This document shows, piece after piece, positions 1-9,191 of a stretch of 64,000 nt of DNA. This stretch comes from Lichenibacterium dinghuense (GTDB lineage Bacteria; Pseudomonadota; Alphaproteobacteria; Rhizobiales; Beijerinckiaceae): positions 4,661,501-4,725,500 of the forward strand of contig NZ_JAJLMN010000001.1 in assembly GCF_021730615.1 (NCBI RefSeq), read 5' to 3'. A program made the position numbers and the translations under genes. Within the stretch, counting starts at the first letter, position 1, and the number at the start of each line of letters is the position of its first letter. The notes under the pieces are model-generated. The model saw only the letters and a program-made list of their open reading frames with translations, searched no databases and had not been told where the DNA came from.

Positions 1-822
1 ATCGTGGTGATCAAGACCACCGGCGACGCCATCCAGGACCGCGCCCTGTCGGAGGCCGGCGGCAAGGGGCTCTTCACAAAGGAGCTCGACCTCGCGCTGA
101 TGGCGGGGGACATAGAGATCGCCGTGCATTCCGCCAAGGACCTGCCGACGCACCTGCCCGACGCGGTCGCGCTGTCGGGCTTCCTGCCGCGCGAGGACGT
201 GCGCGACGCCTTCATCGCGCGCGACGGCGGCACGATCGCCGACCTGCCGCGCGGCGCGGTCGTGGGCTCCGCCTCGCTGCGGCGCCAGGCGCAGATCCGG
301 CGGTTGCGGCCCGACCTCGACGTGCGGCTGCTGCGCGGCAACGTGCAGACGCGCCTGCGCAAGGTCGACGCCGGCGAATACCACGCCACCATCCTCGCCA
401 TGGCGGGGCTGAAGCGGCTCGGGCTGACGGAGCGCGTCACCGAGCAACTGGCCCTGCACGACTTTCTCCCCGCCGTGGGGCAGGGCGCCATCGCGATCAC
501 GGCGCGGACGGGCGACGCCGCCACGGCGGACGCGCTCGCGCCGATCCTCGACCGCGCCACCGGGCTGGCGCTCGCCGCCGAGCGGGCCTTCCTCCTCGTG
601 CTCGACGGCTCCTGCCGCACGCCGATCGCCGGCCACGCCACCGTGCGGGACGGGCACATCCTGTTCCGCGGGCAGGTGCTGGCCGCCGACGGGTCGGAGT
701 CGGTCGAGACCGTGACGGACGGCCCGGACGCCGCCGCCGAGACGGTCGGGCGCGCCGCGGGCCGCGATCTCCTCGCCCGCGCGCCGGCGCACCTCCTCGC
801 GGCCTTCCGCGGCGCGCATTGA
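1..822 (+). CDS. hemC: Hydroxymethylbilane synthase (porphobilinogen deaminase), 5' truncated by window edge
   Basis: Cytosolic enzyme that polymerises four porphobilinogens into hydroxymethylbilane, the linear precursor of haem, sirohaem and cobalamin. The frame is open from base 1 and enters mid-gene; about 273 codons are visible against a usual 305-315, so roughly 40 N-terminal residues lie outside. Recognisable blocks are GGKGLFTKELD, the substrate-binding AVHSAKDLPT, GSASLRRQAQ, LLRGNVQTRL and LPAVGQGAIAI. The dipyrromethane-cofactor cysteine is in DGSCRTPIAGHA (Cys codon near 613). GTG codons near base 4 are internal, not starts. hemD follows after 4 bp. The product feeds the cobalamin pathway encoded at 30-45 kb. 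Identification is firm. Confidence 0.96.
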   Translation: MVVIKTTGDAIQDRALSEAGGKGLFTKELDLALMAGDIEIAVHSAKDLPTHLPDAVALSGFLPREDVRDAFIARDGGTIADLPRGAVVGSASLRRQAQIRRLRPDLDVRLLRGNVQTRLRKVDAGEYHATILAMAGLKRLGLTERVTEQLALHDFLPAVGQGAIAITARTGDAATADALAPILDRATGLALAAERAFLLVLDGSCRTPIAGHATVRDGHILFRGQVLAADGSESVETVTDGPDAAAETVGRAAGRDLLARAPAHLLAAFRGAH

Positions 823-826
823 CCCC

Positions 827-1522
827 GTGCGCGTCCTCGTCACCCGCGCCGACCCCGACGCCGAGCGGACCGCCGAGGCCCTGGCGCGGCTCGGCCACGA
901 GGCTGTGCGGGCGCCCGTGACGGTCGTCGGCCGCACCGGGGCCGCGCTGCCCGGCGGCCGCTGCGACGCGGTGGCGGCGACGAGCCACCACGCCTTCGCG
1001 GCCGACGACGGCGTGGAGCGCGGCCTACCCGTCTTCGCCGTGGGGTCGCGCACCGCAGCGGCGGCGCGGGCGGCCGGCTTCACGGACGTGCGAATCGGCA
1101 CCGGCGACGCGTCGGGCCTCGCGGCTCTGCTGCGCCTGACGCTGCCCCGGCCCGCGCGCCTGCTCTACCTCGCCGGGCGCGACCGCAAACCCGTGCTGGA
1201 GGACGCGCTGGTGGCGGCCGGATACGGGGTCGCCGTCGCCGAGGTTTACGCCGCCGAGCCCGCCGCATCTTGGCCAGAGCCCGCCGTGGCCGCCCTGCGC
1301 TCCGGCGCGGTCGGGGCCGCGCTGCATTATTCGCGGCGCAGCGCCGCGCTGGCGATGGCGCTCGCCGACGCGGCCGGCGCCGGTGACGCCTTCCTCCGCC
1401 TCCGCCACCTGTGCCTGTCGGCCGACGCCGCCGAACCCCTGCGCGACCGCGGCGCGGGGATCGAGGTCGCGAACCGCCCTGACGAGGACGCGTTGCTGGC
1501 CCTCCTGGCGGGCGCGGCGTGA
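827..1522 (+). CDS. hemD: Uroporphyrinogen-III synthase
   Basis: Cyclises hydroxymethylbilane with D-ring inversion to uroporphyrinogen III, the last common precursor of haem, sirohaem and B12. The 231-residue product is a normal length for this poorly conserved family. It begins with the typical RVLVTRADPDAERTAEAL strand-helix unit and has the AATSHHAF and VGSRTAAAARAAGF segments expected of the two-lobed HemD fold. The GTG start at 827 is 4 bp after hemC, and the stop overlaps the priA GTG start (GTGA at 1519-1522), suggesting translational coupling. Position next to hemC supports the call more than motif conservation does. Confidence 0.9.
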   Translation: MRVLVTRADPDAERTAEALARLGHEAVRAPVTVVGRTGAALPGGRCDAVAATSHHAFAADDGVERGLPVFAVGSRTAAAARAAGFTDVRIGTGDASGLAALLRLTLPRPARLLYLAGRDRKPVLEDALVAAGYGVAVAEVYAAEPAASWPEPAVAALRSGAVGAALHYSRRSAALAMALADAAGAGDAFLRLRHLCLSADAAEPLRDRGAGIEVANRPDEDALLALLAGAA

Positions 1523-3744
1523 CGGAGGCGCCCGCGCAGCCGACCGTCGTCGACGTGCTGATCCCGGTCGCGGTCGATCAAGCCTATTCCTACCGCGTGC
1601 CGAAGGACATCGTCCTGGCGCCGGGCGACTTCGTGGTGGTGCCGCTCGGCACGCGTCAGACGATCGGCGTCGTGTGGGATGCGCGCTCGGCGGGCGGCGA
1701 CAACCTGAAATCCGTGCTGTCGCGCGAGGACTGGCCGCCGGTGCGCGAGCCGCTGCGGCGCTTTGTCGACTGGTTGGCCAACTGGACGCTGAGCCCACGC
1801 GGCATGGTGCTGCGCATGGCGATCCGCGCGCCGGAGTTCGCGGGCGCCGAGCCGGTCCGGGTCGGCCTGCGCCGGGCCGGCGATGCCCCGAAGCGCATGA
1901 CGCCCGCGCGGCTCCGCGTGATGACGGTGCTCGACAGCGCCGAGGCGCCCGCGCTCACCACCAGGAAGGCGCTCGCCGAGGCCGCCAACTGCTCGGCCGG
2001 CGTGATCGACGGCCTCGTCGACGAGGGCACGCTGGAGACGGTCGCGCTGCCGCCCGACCCGCTGCCGCCCCCGCCCGATCCCGACGCGGCGGAGGTCAGG
2101 CTCGACCCCGCGCAAGGGCTGGCCGCCGCCGAGCTCGCGGCCCGCGCCGCCGAGCGCCGCTTCACCGTCAGCCTGCTCGAAGGCGTGACCGGCTCGGGCA
2201 AGACCGAGACCTATTTCGAGGCCGTGGCGGCGGCGCTGCGGAGCGGGCGGCAGACGCTGATCCTCCTGCCCGAGATCGCGCTCACGGCGCAGTTCCTCGA
2301 CCGCTTCGCGGCCCGCTTCGGGGTCAGGCCGACCGAGTGGCACTCCGGCGTGTCGGTGCGGCGCCGCGCGCGGGCGTGGTCCGGCATCGCGTCGGGCGAG
2401 ATCAAGGTGGTGGCGGGCGCGCGCTCGTCGCTGTTCCTGCCCTACGCCGACCTCGGCCTCATCGTCGTCGACGAGGAGCACGAGGCCGCCTACAAGCAGG
2501 ACGACGGCGTGAGCTACCACGCCCGCGACATGGCGGTGATGCGCGGCCGCTTCGAGGAGGCCGCCGTGGTGCTGGCCTCGGCGACGCCGTCGCTGGAAAC
2601 CCGCGTCAACGCCGAGACGGGGCGCTACAGCCACCTCAAGCTCGTGTCCCGCTACGCCGGCCGCTCGCTGCCCTCGCTCTCCGCCGTCGACATGCGCCGC
2701 GACGCGCCGCCGCGCGGCCGCTGGATCTCGCCGACGCTGGCCGCCGCCATGGCCGAGACGGTGGCGGACGGCAAGCAGGCGCTGCTGTTCCTGAACCGCC
2801 GCGGCTACGCGCCGCTCACGCTGTGCCGCTCCTGCGGCCACCGCTTCACCTGCGGCCAGTGCTCGGCCTGGATGGTCGACCACCGATTCCGCGGCGCGCT
2901 GGTGTGCCACCTGTGCGGCCACGTCGAGCGCAAGCCGGACCACTGCCCGCGCTGCGGCGAGGTGGACGCGCTCGTGGCCTGCGGGCCGGGCGTTGAGCGC
3001 ATCGCCGAGGAGGTCGCGACGCTGTTCCCGGACGCGCGGCGCCTCGTCCTGTCCTCCGACATGCCGGGCGGCACGGAGCGGCTGCGCCAGGAGCTCGACG
3101 GCATCGCGCGGGGCGAGGTCGACGTGGTGGTGGGCACGCAGCTCGTCGCCAAGGGCCACAACTTCCCGAATCTGACCCTAGCCGCGGTGGTGGACGCCGA
3201 CGTCGGCCTCGCCAACGGCGACCCGCGCGCGGCCGAGCGCACCTTTCAGCTCCTGCAGCAGGTGACGGGCCGCGCCGGGCGCGGCGAGGCGCCTGGCCGG
3301 GCGCTGATCCAGACCTACCAGCCCGACCACCCGGTGATGCGGGCGCTGCTGACCGGCGACGTCGAGCGCTTCTACCGGACCGAGATCGAGGCCCGCCAGC
3401 GCGGCGGTCTCCCGCCCTTCGGCCGTCTGGCCGGGCTGATCGTCAGCGGCACGGACCGGCACGCCGTCGAGGCCCATGCCCGCGCCCTGGCGCGGGCCGC
3501 CCATGCCGCGACGGGCGGCGACCCCCTGGCGCGGGCCGCCGACGCCGCGCCGAGCATCGAGGTCTTTGGACCCGCCGAGGCGCCGATCGCCATGATCCGC
3601 GGTCGCTACCGCTTCCGCCTGCTCGTCAAGGCGCCGCGCTCGGCCGATCTCCAGGGCTTCCTGCGCCGCATCCTCGCCGAGGGTCCGAAGGCGACGGGCA
3701 GCCTGCGCGTGGCGGTGGACGTCGAGCCGCAGAGCTTCCTGTGA
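1519..3744 (+). CDS. priA: Primosomal protein N' (PriA replication-restart helicase)
   Basis: DEAH-like 3'-5' helicase that recognises stalled forks and reloads the replisome. The 741-residue protein has the N-terminal 3'BD-type region, then Walker A GVTGSGKTE (about residues 222-230) and Walker B VVDEEHEAAYKQ (about 316). A helicase-inserted zinc-binding block with four CxxC pairs (CRSC, CGQC, CHLC, CPRC) spans about 435-482, and helicase C-terminal motifs include VVGTQLVAKGHNFP and QVTGRAGRGEAPGRA. Length and domain order are those of full PriA. The GTG start overlaps the hemD stop by 4 bp. It converges on the next gene with only 3 bp between them. Confidence 0.97.
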   Translation: MTEAPAQPTVVDVLIPVAVDQAYSYRVPKDIVLAPGDFVVVPLGTRQTIGVVWDARSAGGDNLKSVLSREDWPPVREPLRRFVDWLANWTLSPRGMVLRMAIRAPEFAGAEPVRVGLRRAGDAPKRMTPARLRVMTVLDSAEAPALTTRKALAEAANCSAGVIDGLVDEGTLETVALPPDPLPPPPDPDAAEVRLDPAQGLAAAELAARAAERRFTVSLLEGVTGSGKTETYFEAVAAALRSGRQTLILLPEIALTAQFLDRFAARFGVRPTEWHSGVSVRRRARAWSGIASGEIKVVAGARSSLFLPYADLGLIVVDEEHEAAYKQDDGVSYHARDMAVMRGRFEEAAVVLASATPSLETRVNAETGRYSHLKLVSRYAGRSLPSLSAVDMRRDAPPRGRWISPTLAAAMAETVADGKQALLFLNRRGYAPLTLCRSCGHRFTCGQCSAWMVDHRFRGALVCHLCGHVERKPDHCPRCGEVDALVACGPGVERIAEEVATLFPDARRLVLSSDMPGGTERLRQELDGIARGEVDVVVGTQLVAKGHNFPNLTLAAVVDADVGLANGDPRAAERTFQLLQQVTGRAGRGEAPGRALIQTYQPDHPVMRALLTGDVERFYRTEIEARQRGGLPPFGRLAGLIVSGTDRHAVEAHARALARAAHAATGGDPLARAADAAPSIEVFGPAEAPIAMIRGRYRFRLLVKAPRSADLQGFLRRILAEGPKATGSLRVAVDVEPQSFL

Positions 3745-3747
3745 CGG

Positions 3748-4617
3748 CTACTCCGCCGGGATCGGGATCGCCTCCGGCGCCGCGACGGCCGGGGCCGGCG
3801 CGTCGGCGGCCTCCGGCACCTCGTCGGTCCACACGCGGAACTCCTGCAGCCAGCTCGACCCGAAGGTGTGGGTGAGGGCGACGTCGGCGGCGTCGCGACC
3901 GTAGGCCATCAGCACGCGGCCCTTGCGGGGGGCGTTGTTGCGGGGGTCGAACATGTGCCAGCGACCGCCGAGGTAGCACTCCATCCAGGCCGCGAAATCG
4001 CCGGGGGCGTAGGGCGGCGGGAGCCCGATGTCGCTGATGTAGCCCGTGCAGTAGCGGGTCGGGATGTTCATGGCGCGGCAGAACGCGACGGCGAGATGCG
4101 CGAAGTCGCGGCACACGCCCGTTCCTTCGGCATAGGCTTCCGCCGCCGTGCGGGTGTTGCGCGCATTCTGGTAGTTGAACGCGATGTGACCGTGCACGAA
4201 GTCCACGATGGCCTTGGCGCGGTGCCAGTCCGGCGCCGTGTGGCCGAACAGCCGCCACGCCTCGTTCGACAGCGCGTCGCTCTCGCAGTAGCGGCTGGGC
4301 AGCAGGAAGCCGAGCACGTCGGTCGGCAGGTCCTCGACCCGGTGCTGCACCGCCGCCGTGTCGACCGCGTCCCAGTCGCCGGCGTCGCGGATCACGCCGT
4401 CGACCCGGATGGCGAAGCGCCCCGCTGGCGCCATCACGCGGGTGCACCAGTTGCCGAAGCCGTCGCGGAAGCCCTCGATCGGCACGGCGGGCTCGACCGC
4501 GATGCGGTCCGGGCTATCGAGGTCCCCCGCGCGCGAATGATGCACGTTCAGCATCATGATGATGGGGGTCGGGTTCGGGAGCTGGAAGGCCATCTCGCAG
4601 CCGAGTCGAATGCGCAT
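3748..4617 (-). CDS. Transglutaminase-like cysteine protease family protein
   Basis: A 289-residue protein with an N-terminal beta-rich transglutaminase-N-like region and a C-terminal transglutaminase-like (papain-fold) core. The core shows a Cys in GVCRDFAHLAVAFCRAM, a His in GRWHMFDPRNN and the Asp of the same segment, the usual Cys-His-Asp triad of bacterial members. These proteins are thought to act as proteases or amidases; the substrate is unknown. An upstream in-frame ATG at 4827 exists, but the extra 70 residues are Arg/Pro/Gly-rich and unlike the family, so ATG 4617 (MRIRLGCEMAF) was chosen. No signal peptide is evident. It probably stands alone. Confidence 0.85.
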   Translation of the reverse strand: MRIRLGCEMAFQLPNPTPIIMMLNVHHSRAGDLDSPDRIAVEPAVPIEGFRDGFGNWCTRVMAPAGRFAIRVDGVIRDAGDWDAVDTAAVQHRVEDLPTDVLGFLLPSRYCESDALSNEAWRLFGHTAPDWHRAKAIVDFVHGHIAFNYQNARNTRTAAEAYAEGTGVCRDFAHLAVAFCRAMNIPTRYCTGYISDIGLPPPYAPGDFAAWMECYLGGRWHMFDPRNNAPRKGRVLMAYGRDAADVALTHTFGSSWLQEFRVWTDEVPEAADAPAPAVAAPEAIPIPAE

Positions 4618-4795
4618 CGCGTGCCCTCGCGACGGCGCGCCCGGAGAGGCCGCGCCGTCCCCGCGGCCCGTCGCGGGATGCGAGCGGGAAGGCGGACGAG
4701 GTGAGTATGCGCGATTCGTGCCGGGGCGTGCAGCGGTGCGGGGGAAACCGGGGCCTTGCGTCAGTCCTCCGATGAGGTCGTTCCCCGTGCGGAAC

Positions 4796-5104
4796 TCAAG
4801 TCCCCACACGGGACGACGCCGCGTCACGACCCCGCGAGAACACAGCCGCTATGGTGACGGTGCCCCTGGAGATCGTGAAGTAGATCGCAGCCCATCTGCG
4901 ATGACTGACCATCCGAACGCCAGGACCGATGTCCGGACGTGGAACGCCTCTCGCGGGGAAGTGGCGCAGGGACAAGCACGAGTCTCTCAATCCTGCGATG
5001 GCGTCATCGGCCCTCGCGGTGCCGGACGTTTGCATGATCTGACGATAGATCGATACGAGATGCCGTTCCGACCGGGGCGAGAAGACGACATCGAACGATC
5101 TCAT
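4796..5104 (-). CDS. RelE/ParE-family toxin of a type II toxin-antitoxin pair
   Basis: A 102-residue protein with the ParE/RelE fold pattern: an N-terminal strand followed by SERHLVSIYRQI, a central FPARGVPRPDIGPGVRMVSHRRWAA-type region with arginines, and a terminal IAAVFSRGRDA strand. By family it should be either a gyrase inhibitor (ParE) or a ribosome-dependent mRNase (RelE); sequence alone does not separate these, but the YRQI helix and partner type favour ParE. Its ATG overlaps the antitoxin stop (ATGA at 5101-5104), the normal antitoxin-first order with translational coupling. Confidence 0.85.
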   Translation of the reverse strand: MRSFDVVFSPRSERHLVSIYRQIMQTSGTARADDAIAGLRDSCLSLRHFPARGVPRPDIGPGVRMVSHRRWAAIYFTISRGTVTIAAVFSRGRDAASSRVGT

Positions 5105-5364
5105 CCGTCTGCGCTCAGCGCCTTCCGGCGAACTCGCTCCGCGATCTCGTCGATCGGTATACCGAGGGACGGATCAGCCGCCATCTCGGCGCAGCTCGCC
5201 CGAATTTCTGCGATCTCATGCTCGTCGAGTTCGAAATCGTCGCCGAGGTGCGCCTCCAGGCTGTCGCGCACGAGATCGCTCTCCGACGCGTAGTCGCCGT
5301 TCGCGACCCTCGCCTCGATCTCTTCGACCATGTCGTCCGGGAGCGTGACCGTGAGAGAGCGCAT
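5101..5364 (-). CDS. ParD-like (ribbon-helix-helix) antitoxin
   Basis: An 87-residue protein starting MRSLTVTLPDDMVEEIEARV, the DNA-binding strand and helix of a CopG/ParD ribbon-helix-helix protein, followed by ANGDYASESDLVRDSLEAHL, a signature of ParD antitoxins. The acidic C-terminal half (DDFELDEHEIAEI onward) would wrap the toxin. It lies immediately upstream of the toxin and overlaps it by 4 bp. Family knowledge predicts autorepression of the operon by the complex; the operator was not identified. A longer in-frame extension upstream reads through the neighbouring GMC gene in another frame and is not real. Confidence 0.87.
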   Translation of the reverse strand: MRSLTVTLPDDMVEEIEARVANGDYASESDLVRDSLEAHLGDDFELDEHEIAEIRASCAEMAADPSLGIPIDEIAERVRRKALSADG

Positions 5365-5414
5365 GGGTGTCCTCCGCGACGAGCGGGAGCCTATTATGTT
5401 GTCGTGCCGGCGCG

Positions 5415-7031
5415 TCACCGCGCGTCGGCCAGCACCATCTCGGCGCCCTTCTCGGCGATGCCGGCCGTGGGGGTGTTGGTGTTGCCGGAGGTGATGGTCG
5501 GCATGACGGAGGCATCGATCACGCGCAGGCCGCGGATCCCGAACACGCGCAGCCGCGCGTCCACCACGGCCCCGGGATCGTCGGCGGTGCCCATCTTGGC
5601 CGTGCCGACGGGGTGGAAGATCGTGGTGCCGATGGCGCCCGCGGCCCTGGCGAGCGAGGCGTCGTCGTCGCCGACCGCGGGGCCGGGCAGCACCTCCTCG
5701 GGGCGAAACCGCGCCATGGCGGGCTGGGCCATGATGCGGCGCGTCGCCCGGATGGCGTCGGCGGCGACGTGCCGGTCCTCCGGCGTCGACAGGTAGTTCG
5801 GCGCGATCAGGGGCGGGTCGCTCGGATCGGCCGAGCGGGGCCGCACCGTGCCGCGGGAGGTGGGGCGCAGGTTGCAGGCCGACAGCGTGATGGCGGGGAA
5901 GCGGTGCAGCGGCTCGCCGAACTTGTCGAGGCTGAGCGGCTGCACGTGGAACTGGATGTTGGCGCGGTTCTGCTCCGGCCCGGACCGCATGAAGATGCCG
6001 AGCTGCGAGGGGGCCGCCGACATGGGCCCGCGCCGGCGGAGGGCGTAGTCGAGCCCCATCAGGGCGCGGCGCGGCAGCGAATGGTAGGTCTCGTTGAGCG
6101 TGCGGGTGCCGCTCACGCGGTAGATGGCGCGCTGCTGGAGGTGATCCTGGAGATTGGCGCCGACGCCGCTCCGCTCCAGCACGGTCGCTATGCCGAGCGG
6201 GCCGAGCCAGTCGGGCCGCCCGATGCCGGAAAGCTGGAGCACCTGCGGCGAGCCGATGGCGCCCGCCGCCAGGATCACCTCGCCCCGCGCCCGCGCCTCG
6301 ACCTCGCGGCCCCCCTGGCGGTAGCGCACGCCGGCGGCACGGCCGTCCTCGACCACCACGCGCTCGACCGCGACGCCGGTCTCCAGCCGGAGGTTCGGGC
6401 GGCGCAGCGCGGGCTTGAGGAAGCCCCGTGCGGCGGACCAGCGCCGGCCGCGGCGCTGGTTCAGGTGGAAGTAGCTCGCGCCCTCGTTGTCGCCCGTGTT
6501 GAAGTCGGGGATCGCCGGCACGCCGATCTCGCCGGCCGCGGCCCGCACCGCGTCGAGGATCGGCCAGGACACGCGCGCCTCCTCGACGCGCCAGCCGCCG
6601 CCGGCGCCGTGGTGCTCGCCGTCGCCGAGAAAATGGTCCTCGAGGCGCCGAAAGCAGCCCACCATGTCGGACCAGCCCCAGCCCGGCAGCCCCTGCGCCC
6701 GCCAGCCGTCGTAGTCCGCGGCCTGGCCCCGCATGGCGATCATGCCGTTGATGGCCGAGCAGCCGCCGATCACCTTGCCGCGCGGGTAGTGGAGCGTCCG
6801 CCCGTCGAGGCCCGGCTCGGCCTCGGTGCGGAACATCCAGTCGGCGCGCGGATCGCCGATGGCGAACAGGTAGCCGACCGGGATGTGGAACCAGATCCAG
6901 CGGTCGCGGCCGCCGGCCTCCAGCAGCAGCACGCGGTTCCGCGGGTCGGCGGACAGGCGGTTCGCCAGCACGCAGCCGGCCGTGCCGGCCCCGACGACGA
7001 TATAGTCGTAGTCCCCGTCGAGCTGGTCCAC
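5415..7031 (-). CDS. GMC-family FAD oxidoreductase (choline dehydrogenase-like)
   Basis: Flavin-dependent alcohol dehydrogenase of the glucose-methanol-choline family, about 538 residues. The N-terminus holds the ADP-binding Rossmann motif VVGAGTAGCVLANRL and LLLEAGG. GMC signature 1 is PRGKVIGGCSAINGMI and signature 2 is GAIGSPQVLQLSGIG. The C-terminus has the catalytic His region IFHPVGTAKMG and the paired Asn in SGNTNTPTAGIAEKGAEM. The start is put at GTG 7031 (VDQLDGDYDYIVVGAG), which has a GAGGGGG-type ribosome site; an ATG at 7085 would add 18 Arg/Pro-rich residues. The alcohol substrate cannot be told. The toxin-antitoxin pair follows on the same strand. Confidence 0.92.
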   Translation of the reverse strand: MDQLDGDYDYIVVGAGTAGCVLANRLSADPRNRVLLLEAGGRDRWIWFHIPVGYLFAIGDPRADWMFRTEAEPGLDGRTLHYPRGKVIGGCSAINGMIAMRGQAADYDGWRAQGLPGWGWSDMVGCFRRLEDHFLGDGEHHGAGGGWRVEEARVSWPILDAVRAAAGEIGVPAIPDFNTGDNEGASYFHLNQRRGRRWSAARGFLKPALRRPNLRLETGVAVERVVVEDGRAAGVRYRQGGREVEARARGEVILAAGAIGSPQVLQLSGIGRPDWLGPLGIATVLERSGVGANLQDHLQQRAIYRVSGTRTLNETYHSLPRRALMGLDYALRRRGPMSAAPSQLGIFMRSGPEQNRANIQFHVQPLSLDKFGEPLHRFPAITLSACNLRPTSRGTVRPRSADPSDPPLIAPNYLSTPEDRHVAADAIRATRRIMAQPAMARFRPEEVLPGPAVGDDDASLARAAGAIGTTIFHPVGTAKMGTADDPGAVVDARLRVFGIRGLRVIDASVMPTITSGNTNTPTAGIAEKGAEMVLADAR

Positions 7032-7131
7032 GCCCGTCCCCCCTCGTCGCGGCCGGCGGTCGAGCGCCGGGCCTGGTCGGACCATAAGGCAAGCGCGGCG
7101 GGGTGGGGAAGCGCGCCCGCGGGACGCGGCG

Positions 7132-8253
7132 TCAGCGCTGGCCGAAGCTCGCGTCCTTGAACAGGTCCTTGTGCTCGCGCGGCTGCGAGCGCCAGTACTG
7201 CTTCGGGGCCCGCACCTGCGCGCCGAGGGCCGCGGCGGCGTGCCAGGGCCAGCGCGGGTCGTAGAGCATGGCGCGGGCCAGCGACACGGCGTCGGCGAGC
7301 CCCTCGGCCACGATGGCCTCGGCCTGGGCCGCCTCGGTGATGAGCCCGACCGCGATCACGGGGATCGACACCGCGTCCTTCACCGCCGTGGCGAAGCCGA
7401 CCTGGTAGTTGGGACCGAGCGCGATCGCCTGGCGCGGCGACACGCCGCCCGAGGACACGTGCACGGCCGCGCAGCCGCGGGCTTCGAGCGCGCGCGACAG
7501 CGCCACCGTGCCGGCGACGTCCCAGCCGCCCTCGACCCAGTCTGTGGCGGACAGGCGCATCCACACCGGCCGCTCGGCCGGGAAGGCGGCCCGAACGGCG
7601 TCGAACACCTCGAGGGCGAAGCGCATCCTGTTGTCGAGGCTGCCGCCGTAGCCGTCGTCGCGGTGGTTGCTGAGCGGCGACAGGAACTCGTGGATCAGGT
7701 AGCCGTGGGCGCCGTGGATCTCGATGCCCTCGACCCCGAGGCGCGCCGCCCGCCGCGCCGCTACGGCGAAGTCGCCGAGCACGCGCGCGATGCCGGCCGC
7801 GTCGAGCGCCACGGGCGGGTGCTCGTCCGCGGCGTGGGCCACGGCCGAGGGCGCCTTGGTCTGCCAGCCGCGCGGCTCATGCGGCCCGATCTGGTGGCCG
7901 CCATCCCAGGGGGCGTGGCTCGACGCCTTGCGGCCCGCGTGGGCGAGCTGCACGGCCACCGGCATGGCGGAATGCTTCCGCACGGCCGCCAGGACGGCGC
8001 CCAGCGCCGCCTCGGTCTCGTCCGAATAGAGGCCGAGGTCGTCGGGCGTGATGCGCCCTTCCGGCGACACGGCCGCGGCCTCGGTGATCAGCAGCCCCGC
8101 GCCCGACAGGGCGAGGGTGCCGAGGTGCATCGTGTGCCACGCCGTGGCCCGCCCCTCGTCGGCCGAGTACTGGCACATGGGCGCGATGACGATCCGGTTT
8201 TCGAGGTCGAGCGACCCGATCCGCAACGGCTGGAATAGCTGGCTCACGTGCAT
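7132..8253 (-). CDS. NADH:flavin oxidoreductase, old yellow enzyme (YqjM/NamA-like)
   Basis: FMN-dependent TIM-barrel ene-reductase, 373 residues. It begins SQLFQPLRIGSLDLENRIVI and APMCQYSADEG, where the Cys in MCQY is the FMN-tuning residue of the YqjM subclass. Catalytic HxxH-type histidines are in IEIHGAHGYLIHEFLSPLSN, followed by the RTD/NRR-like SLDNRMRF and the phosphate-binding VSLARAMLYDPRWP. It would reduce activated C=C bonds of enals, enones or nitro compounds with NAD(P)H; the physiological substrate is unknown. It is on the same strand as, and about 100 bp from, the GMC oxidoreductase and GST, so a redox/detoxification neighbourhood is possible. Confidence 0.93.
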   Translation of the reverse strand: MHVSQLFQPLRIGSLDLENRIVIAPMCQYSADEGRATAWHTMHLGTLALSGAGLLITEAAAVSPEGRITPDDLGLYSDETEAALGAVLAAVRKHSAMPVAVQLAHAGRKASSHAPWDGGHQIGPHEPRGWQTKAPSAVAHAADEHPPVALDAAGIARVLGDFAVAARRAARLGVEGIEIHGAHGYLIHEFLSPLSNHRDDGYGGSLDNRMRFALEVFDAVRAAFPAERPVWMRLSATDWVEGGWDVAGTVALSRALEARGCAAVHVSSGGVSPRQAIALGPNYQVGFATAVKDAVSIPVIAVGLITEAAQAEAIVAEGLADAVSLARAMLYDPRWPWHAAAALGAQVRAPKQYWRSQPREHKDLFKDASFGQR

Positions 8254-8290
8254 GCACCTCGCGTCATCGATCGGGCCGGGGTAGCGCCGG

Positions 8291-8989
8291 TCAGGCGGCC
8301 TCGTCCAGCTCCTTCACGCCGCTGTTGCGGTCCGCGTAGGCGGCGCGGAACGCGGGCCGGGCGATGCAACGGCGCCAGAAGCGGTCGAGCTGCTCGAAGC
8401 GCTCGTCGAGCGGCGTCGCGTTCACCGGGAACTTCGAGAAGGCGATGGCGGTGCACAGCGTCATGTCGGCGAAGGTCGGCTCCGCGCCGCCGAGCAGCCA
8501 GTCGCGGCCGTCGGCGAGGTGCCGGTCCACCAGCGCCGAATGGGCGATGGCCTCCTTGCGGCAGTGCTCGCCCCAGGCCTTGTTGTCGGTCAGCTCCAGC
8601 TTGGGGCCGAGGCCCTGGTGCATGACGTGGAACATGGTGGTGATGCGGTACAGGATCTGAACCCAGATGCGGGCGTCCCACATCGTGTCGAGCCCCTGCT
8701 CCTCGGGCGAGGAACCCATGATCCTGCGGCCCGGGAAGGCGCCGTCGAGGTAGCGCGCGATGGCGGTGGTCTCGCTGAGGTGCGAGCCGTCGGGCATGCG
8801 CAGCGTCGGGGTCTCGCCCCAGGGGTTCATCTTGAGGTGCTTCCACCCGCGCTGCTCGCCGCCCGGTGCCATGTCGTAGACCACCTCCTCGATCTCGCCG
8901 GCGATGCCCTTCTCGTGGATCATCAGGCGCAGGCGCTGCGGGTTCGGGAAGGCGGAGGGGGAGGTGTAGAGCTTCAGCATCTCGGCCAT
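8291..8989 (-). CDS. Glutathione S-transferase family protein
   Basis: A 232-residue cytosolic GST. The N-terminal thioredoxin-like domain starts LKLYTSPSAFPNPQRLRLMI; it contains the NPWGETPTLRMPDG cis-Pro segment and the glutathione gamma-Glu-binding HLSETTAIARYLDG. An all-helical C-terminal domain follows, with ADGRDWLLGGAEPTFADMTL (N-capping box region). ATG 8989 (MAEMLKLYT) was chosen because the longer frame to 9334 adds a low-complexity extension overlapping the divergent sulfotransferase. The class resembles bacterial GSTs with Ser/Tyr-type active sites. The substrate is unknown. Confidence 0.9.
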   Translation of the reverse strand: MAEMLKLYTSPSAFPNPQRLRLMIHEKGIAGEIEEVVYDMAPGGEQRGWKHLKMNPWGETPTLRMPDGSHLSETTAIARYLDGAFPGRRIMGSSPEEQGLDTMWDARIWVQILYRITTMFHVMHQGLGPKLELTDNKAWGEHCRKEAIAHSALVDRHLADGRDWLLGGAEPTFADMTLCTAIAFSKFPVNATPLDERFEQLDRFWRRCIARPAFRAAYADRNSGVKELDEAA

Positions 8990-9191
8990 GGCGATCGTTC
9001 CGGGACGGGCGCGGAAGCGCATGCGCTTCGGCCCACGCCGGTCCCTACGGTCGGGAGCGGAAGACTGTTTCCGTTGCGGAAGGCAGTTTCGCCCTCGCGG
9101 TGCGGGGGAGGGGCCACGGCTCGACATCGGCCGGCCCAGCGGGCAGAACGGCCGGAACGGCGACGAAACCCAGCGGCGAAGCTCCATCACC

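Noticed and set aside
4618-4827. Longer start for the transglutaminase protein
   Set aside because: The added residues are Arg/Pro-rich and unlike the family; ATG 4617 fits.
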